Part shown: positions 35,922 to 45,017 of the stretch, one piece after another
Numbering within the stretch: position 1 is the first letter of the stretch
How the letters are laid out: each line of letters begins with the position of its first letter
Assembly: GCA_937889225.1 (NCBI GenBank)
Contig: CALAST010000001.1
Coordinates: 1-64,000 of the forward strand
Reading direction: 5' to 3'
Length of the DNA: 64,000 bases
Origin: an uncultured Lachnobacterium sp.
GTDB taxonomy: Bacteria > Bacillota > Clostridia > Lachnospirales > Lachnospiraceae
The notes under the pieces: generated by a model
The model's input: only the letters and a program-made list of their open reading frames with translations
What the model was told of the DNA's origin: nothing
Database searches by the model: none
Made by a program: the position numbers and the translations under genes

Positions 35922-36736
35922 CTATTCAAACCGCAACCACTTTTTTAATGCTTCCCTCTGTGCTTTTGCATCTGCATATCCGATATCATACACGTTTTGC
36001 ATACTTTCAGCATTCTTTTCGAATCTGCAATGCTTGTTTTGGACGAATTACCAATATTGTGCCTTCTTTCTCCATTTGGGCAATCTGTTCCATTGTGCGG
36101 TTATATACCAAATACCATTGATTTAATGTCTGTACAAATTTTGGATATTTCCGATAAACGAGCTTTGCCATCCCATTTTTGCCTTGTTTCTTTCTCTGCT
36201 TGTTGTAAATTTTCTTCTGTTATTTTTCGTCAATAGTTTCCTCATATGCAACAATTCGAATCGGCAAAAAACTATCTGAATATGTATACTTTTCTGCAAT
36301 TCCAAGTTCTACTGCAATTTCTGCCATTCGTTCCTTATTTCCAACATCCATTCTCTTTTGTGTTCTTATCTGAAAAAATATCTTCTATATTCTCTTGCAA
36401 TAAAATATCCGGTCTTATTTCGATACCACTTTCCTTATTTTCTGTCTGATTTTCCATTTGTAATATATTGTCAGCAATTTTATTACCAAAACTTCCCTCT
36501 TTCCCACTTACCATCTGCATTTCTTCCCAAGAACTTATATTCCCCCAAAAACCTATCGGCAAACTAACTTTCCATGGAAAAATAAGATAAAAGAACATAA
36601 TCAGCCATAATCCAAACAAATATTTATGATTAATCTGTAATTGTTTGAGCACAAAACGCACGATTAAAATAATCATTATCATTACAACGCCTTGCACACT
36701 CATTTTTATAAGAACATCAAAAATAGCAGTTATCAT
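35922..36736 (-). pseudogene. Composite remnant: M56-type membrane N-terminus and patatin-like C-terminus
   Basis: At 36736-36335 a frame begins MITAIFDVLIKMSVQGVVMI and has LFGLWLIMFFYLIFPWKVSLP, the membrane start of M56/BlaR1-like proteins, but no HExxH zinc site follows. After frameshifts come MDVGNKERMAEIAVELGIAE and LPIRIVAYEETIDE. Then, in yet another frame, LVYRKYPKFVQTLNQWYLVY, TMEQIAQMEKEGTILVIRP and YDIGYADAKAQREALKKW appear, which is the C-terminus of patatin-like phospholipases. At least three frame changes are needed. I read this as fused remains of two or more dead genes. Confidence 0.7.
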
Positions 36737-36847
36737 ATATATATTTTGTATAAATAGATGCTTTTATATTGCTTGTTATATTTCTTTATTACCCTAATCT
36801 TAGGCAATCTGCATATACTCTATGCTTATCTTATTTCCTATAATTCC

Positions 36848-37651
36848 CTACTCTACAGCTGTACCAAAAAATACATTGTCAAAGAACTTCTTTGTTTCTT
36901 CTTCTCCAAGTTCCTTTTTAAATACATCAGTTGAAATTCCACCTTTTTCAATTAATCCATCTGTATATTCCATAGTAATCGCTAACTTCTCATTTTTTTC
37001 ATCCTCTGATAATACCGGTAATTGTTTTGAGTGTTGTATATAAACCTTTAAGCTATCAACTAACATTCCTTCTAAATCTTCATCTGCACCAAAACTTCCG
37101 CCCTTATAAGAAGTAACTGTGAGTAAATGTTCATACCATGCCGGTGAAGTTTCGATATTTTCTAAATTGCTGTAATTGTTTTGCACTTCTGAAAGTGCAT
37201 TTAATAATTGATGATACTGCTCATCTTTTTCCTTTACTACATCATAAAATTCCAAATACGCTTTGCGATTTGATAAGATATACATATAATCTGCGGAAAG
37301 CAATGGCAGATTTTTATCTTGTGGAGTGATTACAACTGTTGCCATCTGCATAACGCCCATATTTACTTGCATAATAGAAAGATTTCCAATGCCTTCAATA
37401 TCGTATTGCTGTACATGGAATTTCATAATTCCATATACTTTCATTTCTTTATATTCTCCCACATCACGGGCTGTTACCGTATAATTTTTTTGTAATTCCT
37501 CTAATACTGAGTCAATACAGCTATTCATGGCTTTTAGGTTTTTGTTTGCAATTACAAAAACAATACCTGTTATTATAGCAATACTTGCAAGTATCACCTC
37601 TAATACTATCAGCCATATTTTCTTTTTCCCTTTTTTTGTAGTATTCATCAT
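36848..37651 (-). CDS. Single-pass membrane protein of unknown function
   Basis: A 267-residue protein from the ATG in MMNTTKKGKKK (AGGAG 6 nt upstream). One transmembrane helix (IWLIVLEVILASIAIITGIV) follows a basic N-terminus, so the remaining 225 residues lie outside. They are mixed alpha/beta with no Cys and no recognised motif (YDIEGIGNLSIMQVNMGVMQM, YNNYSNLENIETSPAWYEHL-like turns). The reading frame and RBS are good. No functional link to its decayed neighbours is visible. Confidence 0.65.
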   Translation of the reverse strand: MMNTTKKGKKKIWLIVLEVILASIAIITGIVFVIANKNLKAMNSCIDSVLEELQKNYTVTARDVGEYKEMKVYGIMKFHVQQYDIEGIGNLSIMQVNMGVMQMATVVITPQDKNLPLLSADYMYILSNRKAYLEFYDVVKEKDEQYHQLLNALSEVQNNYSNLENIETSPAWYEHLLTVTSYKGGSFGADEDLEGMLVDSLKVYIQHSKQLPVLSEDEKNEKLAITMEYTDGLIEKGGISTDVFKKELGEEETKKFFDNVFFGTAVE

Positions 37652-37769
37652 TTTCCGCTCCTTTTCCTTTATCATCTATGGTCAATTTTATTTTCGTCTT
37701 TCTATTTTATTCTTCCACTCACAAACCCTTATTTTCTGCGGGATAACGAACAAATCGTCTCGACGTGGA

Positions 37770-38114
37770 ATGTTCCTTGCATATACAAAGAATTTAAAAA
37801 ATAAACATATGCTTGACGACATCATTGCTCAGAATGCAAGATGGCCAGAAGCTCCAGAGGAAAGAGATGTACTCTATTTTCTTGCACAGTCATTCCGTGG
37901 CAAACTTCTTATTACTCTTCCAAAGAGTAAGCAGGATATCAGCAACGACATGATTGGCTTCATCTATAGAGCAAAAGGCATGATTAAAGAATTATCTGTC
38001 ATCAACTTTGAACTTGCACAGATGACAGTTGCTGCAGATAACGAAGAATCATTACCAGACTGGTTTATGGTAGAAATCGTTAGAGATTTACCAAGACTAG
38101 TTACAACTAAATAG
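37770..38114 (+). pseudogene. 3' part of a truncated gene upstream of the VWA protein
   Basis: 114 codons read like real protein (MLDDIIAQNARWPEAPEERD, LYFLAQSFRGKLLITLPKSK, DWFMVEIVRDLPRLVTTK). No RBS precedes the first ATG, and protein-like sequence seems to begin a few codons earlier (NKSSRRG), so the 5' part was probably lost. In other genomes VWA/metallopeptidase genes of this type follow MoxR-like AAA+ ATPase genes. Whether this is the C-terminus of such an ATPase cannot be decided here. It lies 54 bp before the next gene, in operon-like position, and marks the left edge of the accessory region. Confidence 0.5.
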
Positions 38115-38168
38115 GACAAAATAGCAAGTGTTTTGTCCTATACATAAAACTATTAGGAGAATTACACT

Positions 38169-40022
38169 ATGCCAATATTACACAGAAAATATTACAGGAG
38201 TCTCACAGAAGAACCTCCACTCAATGAACAATCCTTTAATCACGGATATGAAACAATTCGTTCACATGGCTTATTCGGTGGTCTTAATGGTGATATTTAT
38301 ATCCGAAACAACAGCGATTATGACCGAAAAGGACCTGCTGTTGTAGATAAAAAAGGACATATTTATGTAAATATCAATAAGAAACTCCGTCCAAGAGAAT
38401 GGGCATACACCATTGCCCACTGCCTGCTTCATCTGGCTTTCGGTCACTTTGATAGTGATAAAATCCCATATGATGCAAATGGCAATTTCGATACTGCTAT
38501 CTGGAACAAGGCATGTGATATTTACATCGCCAGATTCCTTGCAGATATCAAATTTGGAACACCTATCTGCTCTGACCCGGCAGATGATTTTCCAATCAAA
38601 TTAAATGATGAGCGAAAGATTTACGAATATCTTCTTTCTTCATCCAAAGACAAAACCATTCAGGAATATGGTACAAATGAAACCGACTGTGACATGATTG
38701 GCTTAGAACATCCTATTGTTTACAAAAACGGAGAAATAAATACTTACATTGACTGCTTCTCCCAAGCTTTAAATCGTTCCGTTTCTAATTCTGTTCACTT
38801 TGCAGGCGGACATAAAAATCCTAAAATGGATACGCCTATAAGTCGTGCCTCCAACTGGTTTTTGGCACACTACCCTCTTCTTGGAAGTATTGCAGCTTTT
38901 TTTAAGATTATTGATGATGTAGAAATTTGTCACAAATATGAAATTCATATCGCAGCGGTAGATGCTACACTTGGAGAAATCTATGTAAATCCTACTGCGA
39001 ATCTTTCCGAAGAAGAATGGAAATTTGTGCTTGCACATGAATATCTTCATGCAGGACTTTATCATCACAAACGAATCCTCGGCAGAGATGCCTACCTTTG
39101 GAATGTAGCCTGTGACTATGTCATCAATGGATGGCTTATGGAAATGAAAATTGGAAGTATTCCAACCGAAGGACTTTTATATGACGAGGAATTAAAAGGA
39201 TTATCCGCTGAAAGCATTTACGATATTATCGTAAAACAGATGCGAAAATTCAAAAAGAATGCAACCTTCCGTGGTTTTGGACATGGAGATATCATGAATG
39301 GAGGAACAAAAGGATTTTTCAAAGACAACATGGCGTCCAAAGGTATTTCATTGGATGAGTTTTTCAAAAATGCCTTAAAAGAAGGCTTCGACTATCACAT
39401 AAGCAATGGACGTGGCTATTTACCTGCGGGACTTGTAGAAGAAATTAAAGCACTCTCTACTCCACCAATTCCATGGGAAGTAGAACTTGGAAAATGGTTT
39501 GACTATCATTTTCCACCACTAGAAAAACACAGAACCTATGCCAGACCTAGCAGACGACAGGGTACAACACCGGATATCCCAAGACCACGTTATGTGATTA
39601 TGGAAGAAAACTTAGAAAACCGTACCTTTGGAGTTGTGGTAGATACCTCAGGCTCAATGTCCACACGACAAATTGGGCTTGCACTTGGAGCCATTACAAG
39701 TTATGCCACTTCCAAAGACGTACCATTTGTACGAGTAGTCTTCTGCGATGCAGATGCCTATGATGCCGGCTATATATCACCTGATGACATCGCTGGCAGA
39801 GTTGAAGTAACTGGAAGAGGAGGAACCGTACTTCAGCCAGCAGCTAATTTATTACTTAAAGCAAACGATTTTCCAGCCGATGCACCAATCCTCATTATCA
39901 CGGATGGTTTCATCGAGGAAAACTTAACCGTAGAGCGTGAACACGCATACCTTTTACCCAAAGGGCATAAGCTCCCATTTAAAGCAAAAGGTGAAGTATT
40001 TTATTTTAAAGAAAGTAGGTAA
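38169..40022 (+). CDS. DUF2201-type metallopeptidase/VWA protein
   Basis: A 617-residue protein behind TAGGAG. Two related metallopeptidase-like segments are visible: WAYTIAHCLLHLAFGHFD near residue 83 and FVLAHEYLHAGLYHHKR near residue 289. The second has an intact HExxH zinc motif; in the first the Glu is Cys, so it should be inactive. The C-terminus is a VWA domain with the MIDAS motif DTSGS near residue 490. This matches COG3864-like proteins that work with MoxR ATPases. Next to prfH it may belong to a ribosome-rescue or stress locus. Confidence 0.8.
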   Translation: MPILHRKYYRSLTEEPPLNEQSFNHGYETIRSHGLFGGLNGDIYIRNNSDYDRKGPAVVDKKGHIYVNINKKLRPREWAYTIAHCLLHLAFGHFDSDKIPYDANGNFDTAIWNKACDIYIARFLADIKFGTPICSDPADDFPIKLNDERKIYEYLLSSSKDKTIQEYGTNETDCDMIGLEHPIVYKNGEINTYIDCFSQALNRSVSNSVHFAGGHKNPKMDTPISRASNWFLAHYPLLGSIAAFFKIIDDVEICHKYEIHIAAVDATLGEIYVNPTANLSEEEWKFVLAHEYLHAGLYHHKRILGRDAYLWNVACDYVINGWLMEMKIGSIPTEGLLYDEELKGLSAESIYDIIVKQMRKFKKNATFRGFGHGDIMNGGTKGFFKDNMASKGISLDEFFKNALKEGFDYHISNGRGYLPAGLVEEIKALSTPPIPWEVELGKWFDYHFPPLEKHRTYARPSRRQGTTPDIPRPRYVIMEENLENRTFGVVVDTSGSMSTRQIGLALGAITSYATSKDVPFVRVVFCDADAYDAGYISPDDIAGRVEVTGRGGTVLQPAANLLLKANDFPADAPILIITDGFIEENLTVEREHAYLLPKGHKLPFKAKGEVFYFKESR

Positions 40023-40029
40023 TTTTTTA

Positions 40030-40619
40030 ATGATTATTCAGATAAGTTCAGGACAAGGTCCTGCAGAATGTGAACTTGCAGTCAGCAAACTTTTCACTTC
40101 ACTCGAAGCAGAATTTGAAGATATTGAAGTATTATCAAAACACCCTTCTCGTAATAAAGGCTGCTATACTTCCATACTCTTCTCTACTGACAGCGATTTA
40201 TCTGCTTTAGAAGGTAGTAGCCAATGGATATACAAAAGTCCATTCCGTCCACACCACAAAAGAAAAAATTGGTTTGTAGATATCAGCATTATCCCACAAG
40301 TAGAAAACATCTGCACTAACCAAGAAATTCGATTTGAACGATTTCATTGTGGTGGTAAAGGCGGTCAGAATGTCAATAAAGTAGAAACAGGCGTAAGACT
40401 CATTCACATTCCTACAGGCATTGTGGTTACCTCTACATCGGAACGTAGTCAACAGCTCAACCGCAAGGATGCCCTGAATAAATTGAACATTATCTTACAT
40501 GAAAAACAGAACTTGCCAAAGCTAAACAGATGAACTCTGCATGGCGTGAACATAATCGTATTGTTCGAGGCAATCCTGTTCGGGTTTACAAGAACAGGAA
40601 TTTTAAACGTATTCTCTAA
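40030..40619 (+). pseudogene. prfH: Peptide release factor H homologue, frameshifted near the 3' end
   Basis: It starts MIIQISSGQGPAECELAVSK and holds the release-factor catalytic motif in HCGGKGGQNVNKVETGVRL. The N-terminal half is the PrfH type, not RF1/RF2. The frame closes at 40533 (KQNLPKLNR). Restoring one A in the A run at about 40501-40505 continues it as ELAKAKQMNSAWREHNRIVR then GNPVRVYKN and a stop at 40617-40619, exactly the conserved end of the family. So a 1-bp deletion is likely. PrfH works with RtcB-type ligases to rescue ribosomes cut in the decoding centre; no rtcB is seen in this window. Confidence 0.8.
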
Positions 40620-41262
40620 AACGTATATAAAACAATTTCAGGTACTGTATTTAATTTCGTGTCTCTGACTTTATATATTATTCCCAAGACCGGATGTGGG
40701 CAGAGTCCACGAATGCTGATAAATACTGAATATTTAACCATTTTTCCCTTTAGAAAATAACAGGATATAAAATGTCTAAAGACATAAAATTATTTACAGT
40801 CTCCAATTTCAAAGATACCATCTCGATAATCTCGTATCACTAAAACACATACTGCTTGCTTTGTTTTTCATTTTCTGTGGTAACTAAAGCATATACTCCA
40901 CATCTGAAATAATCGTTTTATTATCATTCTTCTTTCATATTTGAACTCGATAAAATGTTATTTTTATTCATCATTTTTATCATAAGTCCCTTTTCTAAAT
41001 TGTGTTTCTAATAAATATTCGTGTTATTTCAGATTAATAAGCAATAGGAACACTTTTCTGAAAAGGGAGTATCAGAATCTTCTTCATTCACTTTCCGTGT
41101 TTTGAATAGTCATTTAAAAATATTTGTTTATCTAGCCTTTTAAATCTATTATCACACTCATTTCAAAATTATTGATTTTTTATTTGACTTACTTCACATG
41201 TAAGGTAATTATTTAATGATAAAAACACATCTACATCATCAACACAACCACTCAATATATCA
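40620..41262 (-). other. Gene-free stretch with broken coding pieces
   Basis: No intact gene of normal size is seen. On the minus strand short stretches look like protein in changing frames: NNDILSGCVDDVDVFLSLNN (ending QIKNQ), then NECDNRFKRLDKQIFLNDYS, then HEYLLETQFRKGTYDKNDE, RCGVYALVTTENEKQSKQYV and AVCVLVIRDYRDGIFEIGDC. Each ends at a stop after 20-35 codons. I read this as decayed downstream genes of the radical SAM cluster, or a decayed 3' part of its last gene. Confidence 0.4.
41029..41091 (-). CDS. Very short Cys-containing frame, 20 residues
   Basis: GTG-started frame coding NEEDSDTPFSEKCSYCLLI after the first residue. Its GTG overlaps the TGA stop of an upstream broken frame (GTGA), which could allow coupling. 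GGAAA is the only RBS-like sequence. It is listed because it lies downstream of a peptide-modifying cluster and ends in Cys-Ser-Tyr-Cys. It may equally be part of the decayed stretch. Confidence 0.2.
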   Translation of the reverse strand: MNEEDSDTPFSEKCSYCLLI

Positions 41263-42150
41263 TTATTTATAATCAATTCTATCTGTATACCTTAATGTTG
41301 ATTTAAGTGCTCTGTATATTCCCCCGCCATTTAATATATTATTTGTTCCTGCATAGTCTCCAATGGAATCGCACAAAACCATTTCCTTATTCTCCAATGG
41401 TTCATTTCCACAAAACTCAGCTTTTGGAGCTTGTAACAAAACATCTATACGAAAATTAGATACAACGTATTTATTCCAACACTTATTAAATGTTTCTCGC
41501 ATACTATAATTTGGAACTCTATACCATAATCCAATATTCCAAATTTTTTGTCCTATTGGAAAAATCCAAAAATAACAGTCTCTTGATTCATTTAAGTAAA
41601 AATATGTAAAACAGTCTAATCGGTATGAACTGTCGCCCTTTATTTGAGCAGAGATTCCCATACTTTGTCCTGGATAATATTTGTTCTGTAGTCCCCTTGC
41701 CCCAGAAGCAATCACAACCTTTCGAGCATAGAAATCACAAACCGAATAATCAGTTCCATCAAATTTTATATTTTTTACAGATACACCCCATTGTATCTCT
41801 GCACCTTTTTTCAATGCCTCGCTTAACAGAAAATCATCAAAAATTGCCCTTCTGCATCCTATTGCCTCATTTCCTTCTGCATAATTATTTTCTTCTATAT
41901 TGTCATTAATATAGGCTATGTCTCCTTTAATTAGTGCAATATCTTTATGTAATAAGCCATCTAGTTTCATTCCAATATTATTTAATCCAACTAATGCTTT
42001 ATATGGAATTCCTCCACCACATATTTTTTCGCACCTCCCCTGAGTCTTCTCAAGAATAAGACACGACCACCCCTTTTTTTGAAGTTCATATGCACAAATA
42101 TTTCCAGCTACCCCGCTCCCAACAATTATATAATCAAAGTATTCTTTCAT
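41263..42150 (-). CDS. FAD-dependent oxidoreductase, geranylgeranyl-reductase-like
   Basis: A 295-residue flavoprotein. The Rossmann motif is YIIVGSGVAGNICAYELQKKG, the family box EKICGGGIP is a mark of the geranylgeranyl reductase family, and ARKVVIASGARG and DYAGTNNILNGGGIYRALKS are the later FAD motifs. It is shorter than the usual 370-400 residues, so the C-terminal domain is missing or was lost by frameshift; coding-like pieces follow downstream. Last intact gene of the radical SAM cluster, 4 bp after the kinase gene. Its substrate could be the peptide product or a prenyl group; that is inference. Confidence 0.75.
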   Translation of the reverse strand: MKEYFDYIIVGSGVAGNICAYELQKKGWSCLILEKTQGRCEKICGGGIPYKALVGLNNIGMKLDGLLHKDIALIKGDIAYINDNIEENNYAEGNEAIGCRRAIFDDFLLSEALKKGAEIQWGVSVKNIKFDGTDYSVCDFYARKVVIASGARGLQNKYYPGQSMGISAQIKGDSSYRLDCFTYFYLNESRDCYFWIFPIGQKIWNIGLWYRVPNYSMRETFNKCWNKYVVSNFRIDVLLQAPKAEFCGNEPLENKEMVLCDSIGDYAGTNNILNGGGIYRALKSTLRYTDRIDYK

Positions 42151-42154
42151 ATCA

Positions 42155-42853
42155 TCACCAAATCATGCTATCAATTATCATATTAGTAGCTTTCTCTGAT
42201 TTATCGCAATAACATTTCCAACATTTCACATTTAAAACTAAATTCTGTAGTACTGATTTTACTTTTAATCTACATTCACCTTCAGGATATCCTAAAATAA
42301 TCTCATTTACCGCTTGACTTGTAGCAATAGGAATTACCTTATTTGTTTCACTTTGTTTTATTATTCCGATGCCTCTAAGTAGATATTCTTTAGGTTTCAA
42401 CTCCTCTGTTATCTTGCTCCAACATGAGTTCCATACGCACACACCACAATTTGTAAGTCCAATAATTGGACTATCATCCGCAATAATGAATGCCCTTTCC
42501 CTCATTAAGTTTTTCCAATTATTTGCAAGCGTTGATTTACCTCCAGACGGAGGAGCAAAAAACAAATAAGCATATCCATCCACAACTACAACAACTGCAT
42601 GAAGCAATAATCTATCAAATAATATTGCTTTTTCAAAAAAAATTTGTGCACTAGATACCACTTCATTCTGATCATTAGGCATACCAATATGCAAACCCAT
42701 TCTATCATTTAATTCTTTTTCGCTAATTTCAAATGAATAAACCGAATCAAATGTAGTTTCCAAAGAGTATCTTTCACTGCGTCCTTTCATCTTATCATAC
42801 TTAAATTCACATTTTACTTTAAGACCCGCAATTGAATAAATCAAAAATTTCAC
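42155..42853 (-). CDS. HPr-kinase-like protein of a peptide cluster
   Basis: 232 residues. FDRLLLHAVVVVVDGYAYLFFAPPSGGKSTLANNW holds a P-loop of the type seen in HPr kinase C-terminal-like proteins of natural-product clusters (APSGxGKST). FIIADDSPII gives the acidic catalytic segment. The N-terminal regulatory domain of true HprK is missing. Related kinases phosphorylate Ser in lasso peptides such as paeninodin. The start is GTG, set directly after the TAG of the upstream gene (TAGGTG), so translation is coupled. I infer a tailoring kinase for the precursor peptide, which carries Ser residues. Confidence 0.7.
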   Translation of the reverse strand: MKFLIYSIAGLKVKCEFKYDKMKGRSERYSLETTFDSVYSFEISEKELNDRMGLHIGMPNDQNEVVSSAQIFFEKAILFDRLLLHAVVVVVDGYAYLFFAPPSGGKSTLANNWKNLMRERAFIIADDSPIIGLTNCGVCVWNSCWSKITEELKPKEYLLRGIGIIKQSETNKVIPIATSQAVNEIILGYPEGECRLKVKSVLQNLVLNVKCWKCYCDKSEKATNMIIDSMIW

Positions 42854-43540
42854 CTACCTCAAAAAATAAAAATTGTATGATACTATATCTCCATCCATAA
42901 TACCTACTGATATTAAAACAACCTCACCATATTCATCACAATACTTTTCAATATCATAAGTCGTTCCAAACACGTCTCTAATTCCTTGCATATTCATTCT
43001 ATAGTATAACTTATAGGAATTTTTATTTTCAAAATTTGTAATACAAACTCCTTTAAATTTTGTAACATATGGTAGTTGTTCTTTAATTGTATCTTTACAC
43101 TCCTTGCTAGCAGAAATATATAACAGAAAACGTTTAATATATTTTTTAATAACACTACAATCCGTAATACCTCTTATACCAAAGCGTTTTTCTTTCCATA
43201 CTGTCGGATAATAATACACACTTTTTCCACCATTGAACCTATATCCTAAAGTATAAGGTACAAAAGACGCATCAAATACATATTGTATATCGTTTGCTAG
43301 ATTAGACTTAAATTCTGCTATGATATCATCAAGTTGCTTACCATCAAGATGATAGTTTATCGAATCTATTTTTCCATCCGCAATAGCATATTCCAAACAC
43401 TCAAAACGATCTGCTAATTCCAAAACTTCTGAGTTGAGAGAAATCACTTCATCGTTTGGTTCATAATATATTTTCATTTTTTTCTTAGCAGTATTCCCAA
43501 CTAACACCTTAATTCCTCTTGATCTAAATTGATCCTCCAA
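42854..43540 (-). CDS. Unrecognised 228-residue protein of the radical SAM cluster
   Basis: The start is probably TTG behind AAGGTG. There is no Cys cluster, P-loop or membrane helix. Two similar beta-rich segments occur: PYTLGYRFNGGKSVYYYP near residue 95 and KNSYKLYYRMNMQG near residue 175. Both end an alpha-beta stretch, hinting at an internal repeat. Such paired strand patterns remind me of ABBA-type prenyltransferase folds, but this is weak. Position between the third radical SAM gene and the kinase, with zero-distance coupling to the latter, shows that it belongs to the cluster. Confidence 0.6.
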   Translation of the reverse strand: MEDQFRSRGIKVLVGNTAKKKMKIYYEPNDEVISLNSEVLELADRFECLEYAIADGKIDSINYHLDGKQLDDIIAEFKSNLANDIQYVFDASFVPYTLGYRFNGGKSVYYYPTVWKEKRFGIRGITDCSVIKKYIKRFLLYISASKECKDTIKEQLPYVTKFKGVCITNFENKNSYKLYYRMNMQGIRDVFGTTYDIEKYCDEYGEVVLISVGIMDGDIVSYNFYFLR

Positions 43541-43550
43541 ATAATCACCT

Positions 43551-44663
43551 TCAGTTCAAACAATCTAAAAAGCTTTCTCGAATTATTTCTGTATATGAAT
43601 CAATATTCCCATTTCTAAAATCAGCAATAATTTCTTCATTCACATCTAAAATACCTTGAAAAATCAAATTTGCTTGATTACAACTATAGTCAAGGATTTC
43701 TTCATCATCTTCGTACATATAGGTCATACACACTGCCACACCATTGCAAACACCTTTACTTGTACATGATTGACATTTTGTGTCGTAGAATCCTTGAAGT
43801 ATTTCACGTAATTTTAAATAGCATTCCGAAGTAAAACAATCCTCGATCTTACCAATACTTTCTGGTGTTCCCAAGCAATAATTTACATCATTTGGCCTAC
43901 CGAATGGATAAATATTTCCATCTGGATTCAACGCTATTTTTCTATTAAACCAATAACTTTTAAACTGCATTTCACGTCTTAATGTGGAGAATTCCTCGAA
44001 TGTATAATATCGGATTCCACATTCCTTGTCATGAATCCATGTCCTATATACATTCACAAATGCATCCACTAAATCCTCTGGTTTCATGATTAGCTCATCG
44101 TCTTCCTTTGCAAAACCGACCCTTTCTATTGGTAATGTCTTAAAATCAATACCTTGCGATTTAAACCAATAATATATTTCATGCAAATTAGAATATGACT
44201 CTTTTGAAAGTGTACAATAACATCTCAATTTACCTTTTTTCTTCTGAATTAATTTTATATTTTCAAGAACTTTTTCAGTATATTGTCTTAATACAGAATT
44301 ATAAGGACCATCGAAAGACACATTAATCAATGTTCCATTCTCTATTAGTAAATCAATAAATTCTTCATTCAGCAAAAGTCCATTAGTCGTAAAAAAATTT
44401 CTAAATACAGTTCCATCCTCTTTATGCTTCCTATGTTGAAAGTCAAAAATAGCTCTATAGAAATCGATTCCTGCTAATGTAGGCTCTCCACCATGAAAAG
44501 TAATTTTAATAGTATCATATTCTATACTTGCTTTTTGCAAAAGAAGAATTACTCTTTCAACAGATATTATACCTGACTGGCTCATTTTTTCACCATTAAA
44601 ACAATGCTTACATCTCATATTGCATGACAATGTAGGTTTTACTGTTATTCCAATTTCTCCCAT
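43551..44663 (-). CDS. Radical SAM/SPASM peptide maturase (anSME-like)
   Basis: 370 residues. The [4Fe-4S]-SAM motif is CNMRCKHC near residue 14, and GGEP of the SAM-binding strand is in ITFHGGEPTLAG. The C-terminal SPASM-type Cys set is CQSCTSKGVCNGVAVCMTY plus later Cys in LDYSCNQAN. The layout and length match anaerobic sulfatase-maturase-like RiPP enzymes that form thioether or C-C links on peptides. It starts 3 nt after the stop of the preceding short gene (GGAGTAGATTATG), so it is coupled. No RRE domain is evident at the N-terminus. Confidence 0.88.
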   Translation of the reverse strand: MGEIGITVKPTLSCNMRCKHCFNGEKMSQSGIISVERVILLLQKASIEYDTIKITFHGGEPTLAGIDFYRAIFDFQHRKHKEDGTVFRNFFTTNGLLLNEEFIDLLIENGTLINVSFDGPYNSVLRQYTEKVLENIKLIQKKKGKLRCYCTLSKESYSNLHEIYYWFKSQGIDFKTLPIERVGFAKEDDELIMKPEDLVDAFVNVYRTWIHDKECGIRYYTFEEFSTLRREMQFKSYWFNRKIALNPDGNIYPFGRPNDVNYCLGTPESIGKIEDCFTSECYLKLREILQGFYDTKCQSCTSKGVCNGVAVCMTYMYEDDEEILDYSCNQANLIFQGILDVNEEIIADFRNGNIDSYTEIIRESFLDCLN

Positions 44664-44666
44664 AAT

Positions 44667-45017
44667 CTACTCCAATCCAACAGAAAATCTGCCTTTATTG
44701 ATTTCCAATACTGTATACTCACCAACAGCCGACTGACATATATGTTTAAAACCACATATATCCATGCAATCTAAATATGGTTTTTCTAGTTTAACATCAA
44801 ATTCATGCTGTGCATCTTTAAAATATACACTTATATTTTTTTCCACTTTAGTAAAATCAAAAGATGTACTTTCGACAATCTTCTTAATACACGTATCAAA
44901 TATTTTCACCGTACATTTTTCGCTAAATAGTTCATATAACTTTTGAGTACACTCTGAAGACATATCTGGTGTCACAGATGGACACTTATTACGCTGTGAA
45001 ATAATTGTGTCAGCCAT
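44667..45017 (-). CDS. C-terminal part of a broken radical SAM protein
   Basis: 116 codons. The segment KIFDTCIKKIVESTSFDF and the Cys group YLDCMDICGFKHICQSAVGEY resemble the C-terminal auxiliary-cluster region of radical SAM enzymes. It begins inside the 3' end of the preceding radical SAM frame (46 bp overlap, other frame). Together the two give an N-terminal SAM half and a C-terminal cluster half. The middle strands of the barrel are missing, so a deletion with frameshift is the simplest reading. It may also be translated as a small partner protein. Confidence 0.55.
   Translation of the reverse strand: MADTIISQRNKCPSVTPDMSSECTQKLYELFSEKCTVKIFDTCIKKIVESTSFDFTKVEKNISVYFKDAQHEFDVKLEKPYLDCMDICGFKHICQSAVGEYTVLEINKGRFSVGLE

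Noticed and set aside
37527..37769. Extension of the truncated gene further upstream
   Set aside because: This part is antisense to the membrane protein at 36848-37651 and is not protein-like.
40030..40533. Programmed frameshift in prfH
   Set aside because: The run is only five A residues and does not form a good slippery heptamer in the zero frame; a simple deletion is more likely.
41029..41091. CaaX-like CLLI end of the 20-residue frame as a prenylation site
   Set aside because: Tempting beside a geranylgeranyl-reductase-like gene, but CaaX prenylation is not an established bacterial pathway here and the frame lies in decayed sequence.
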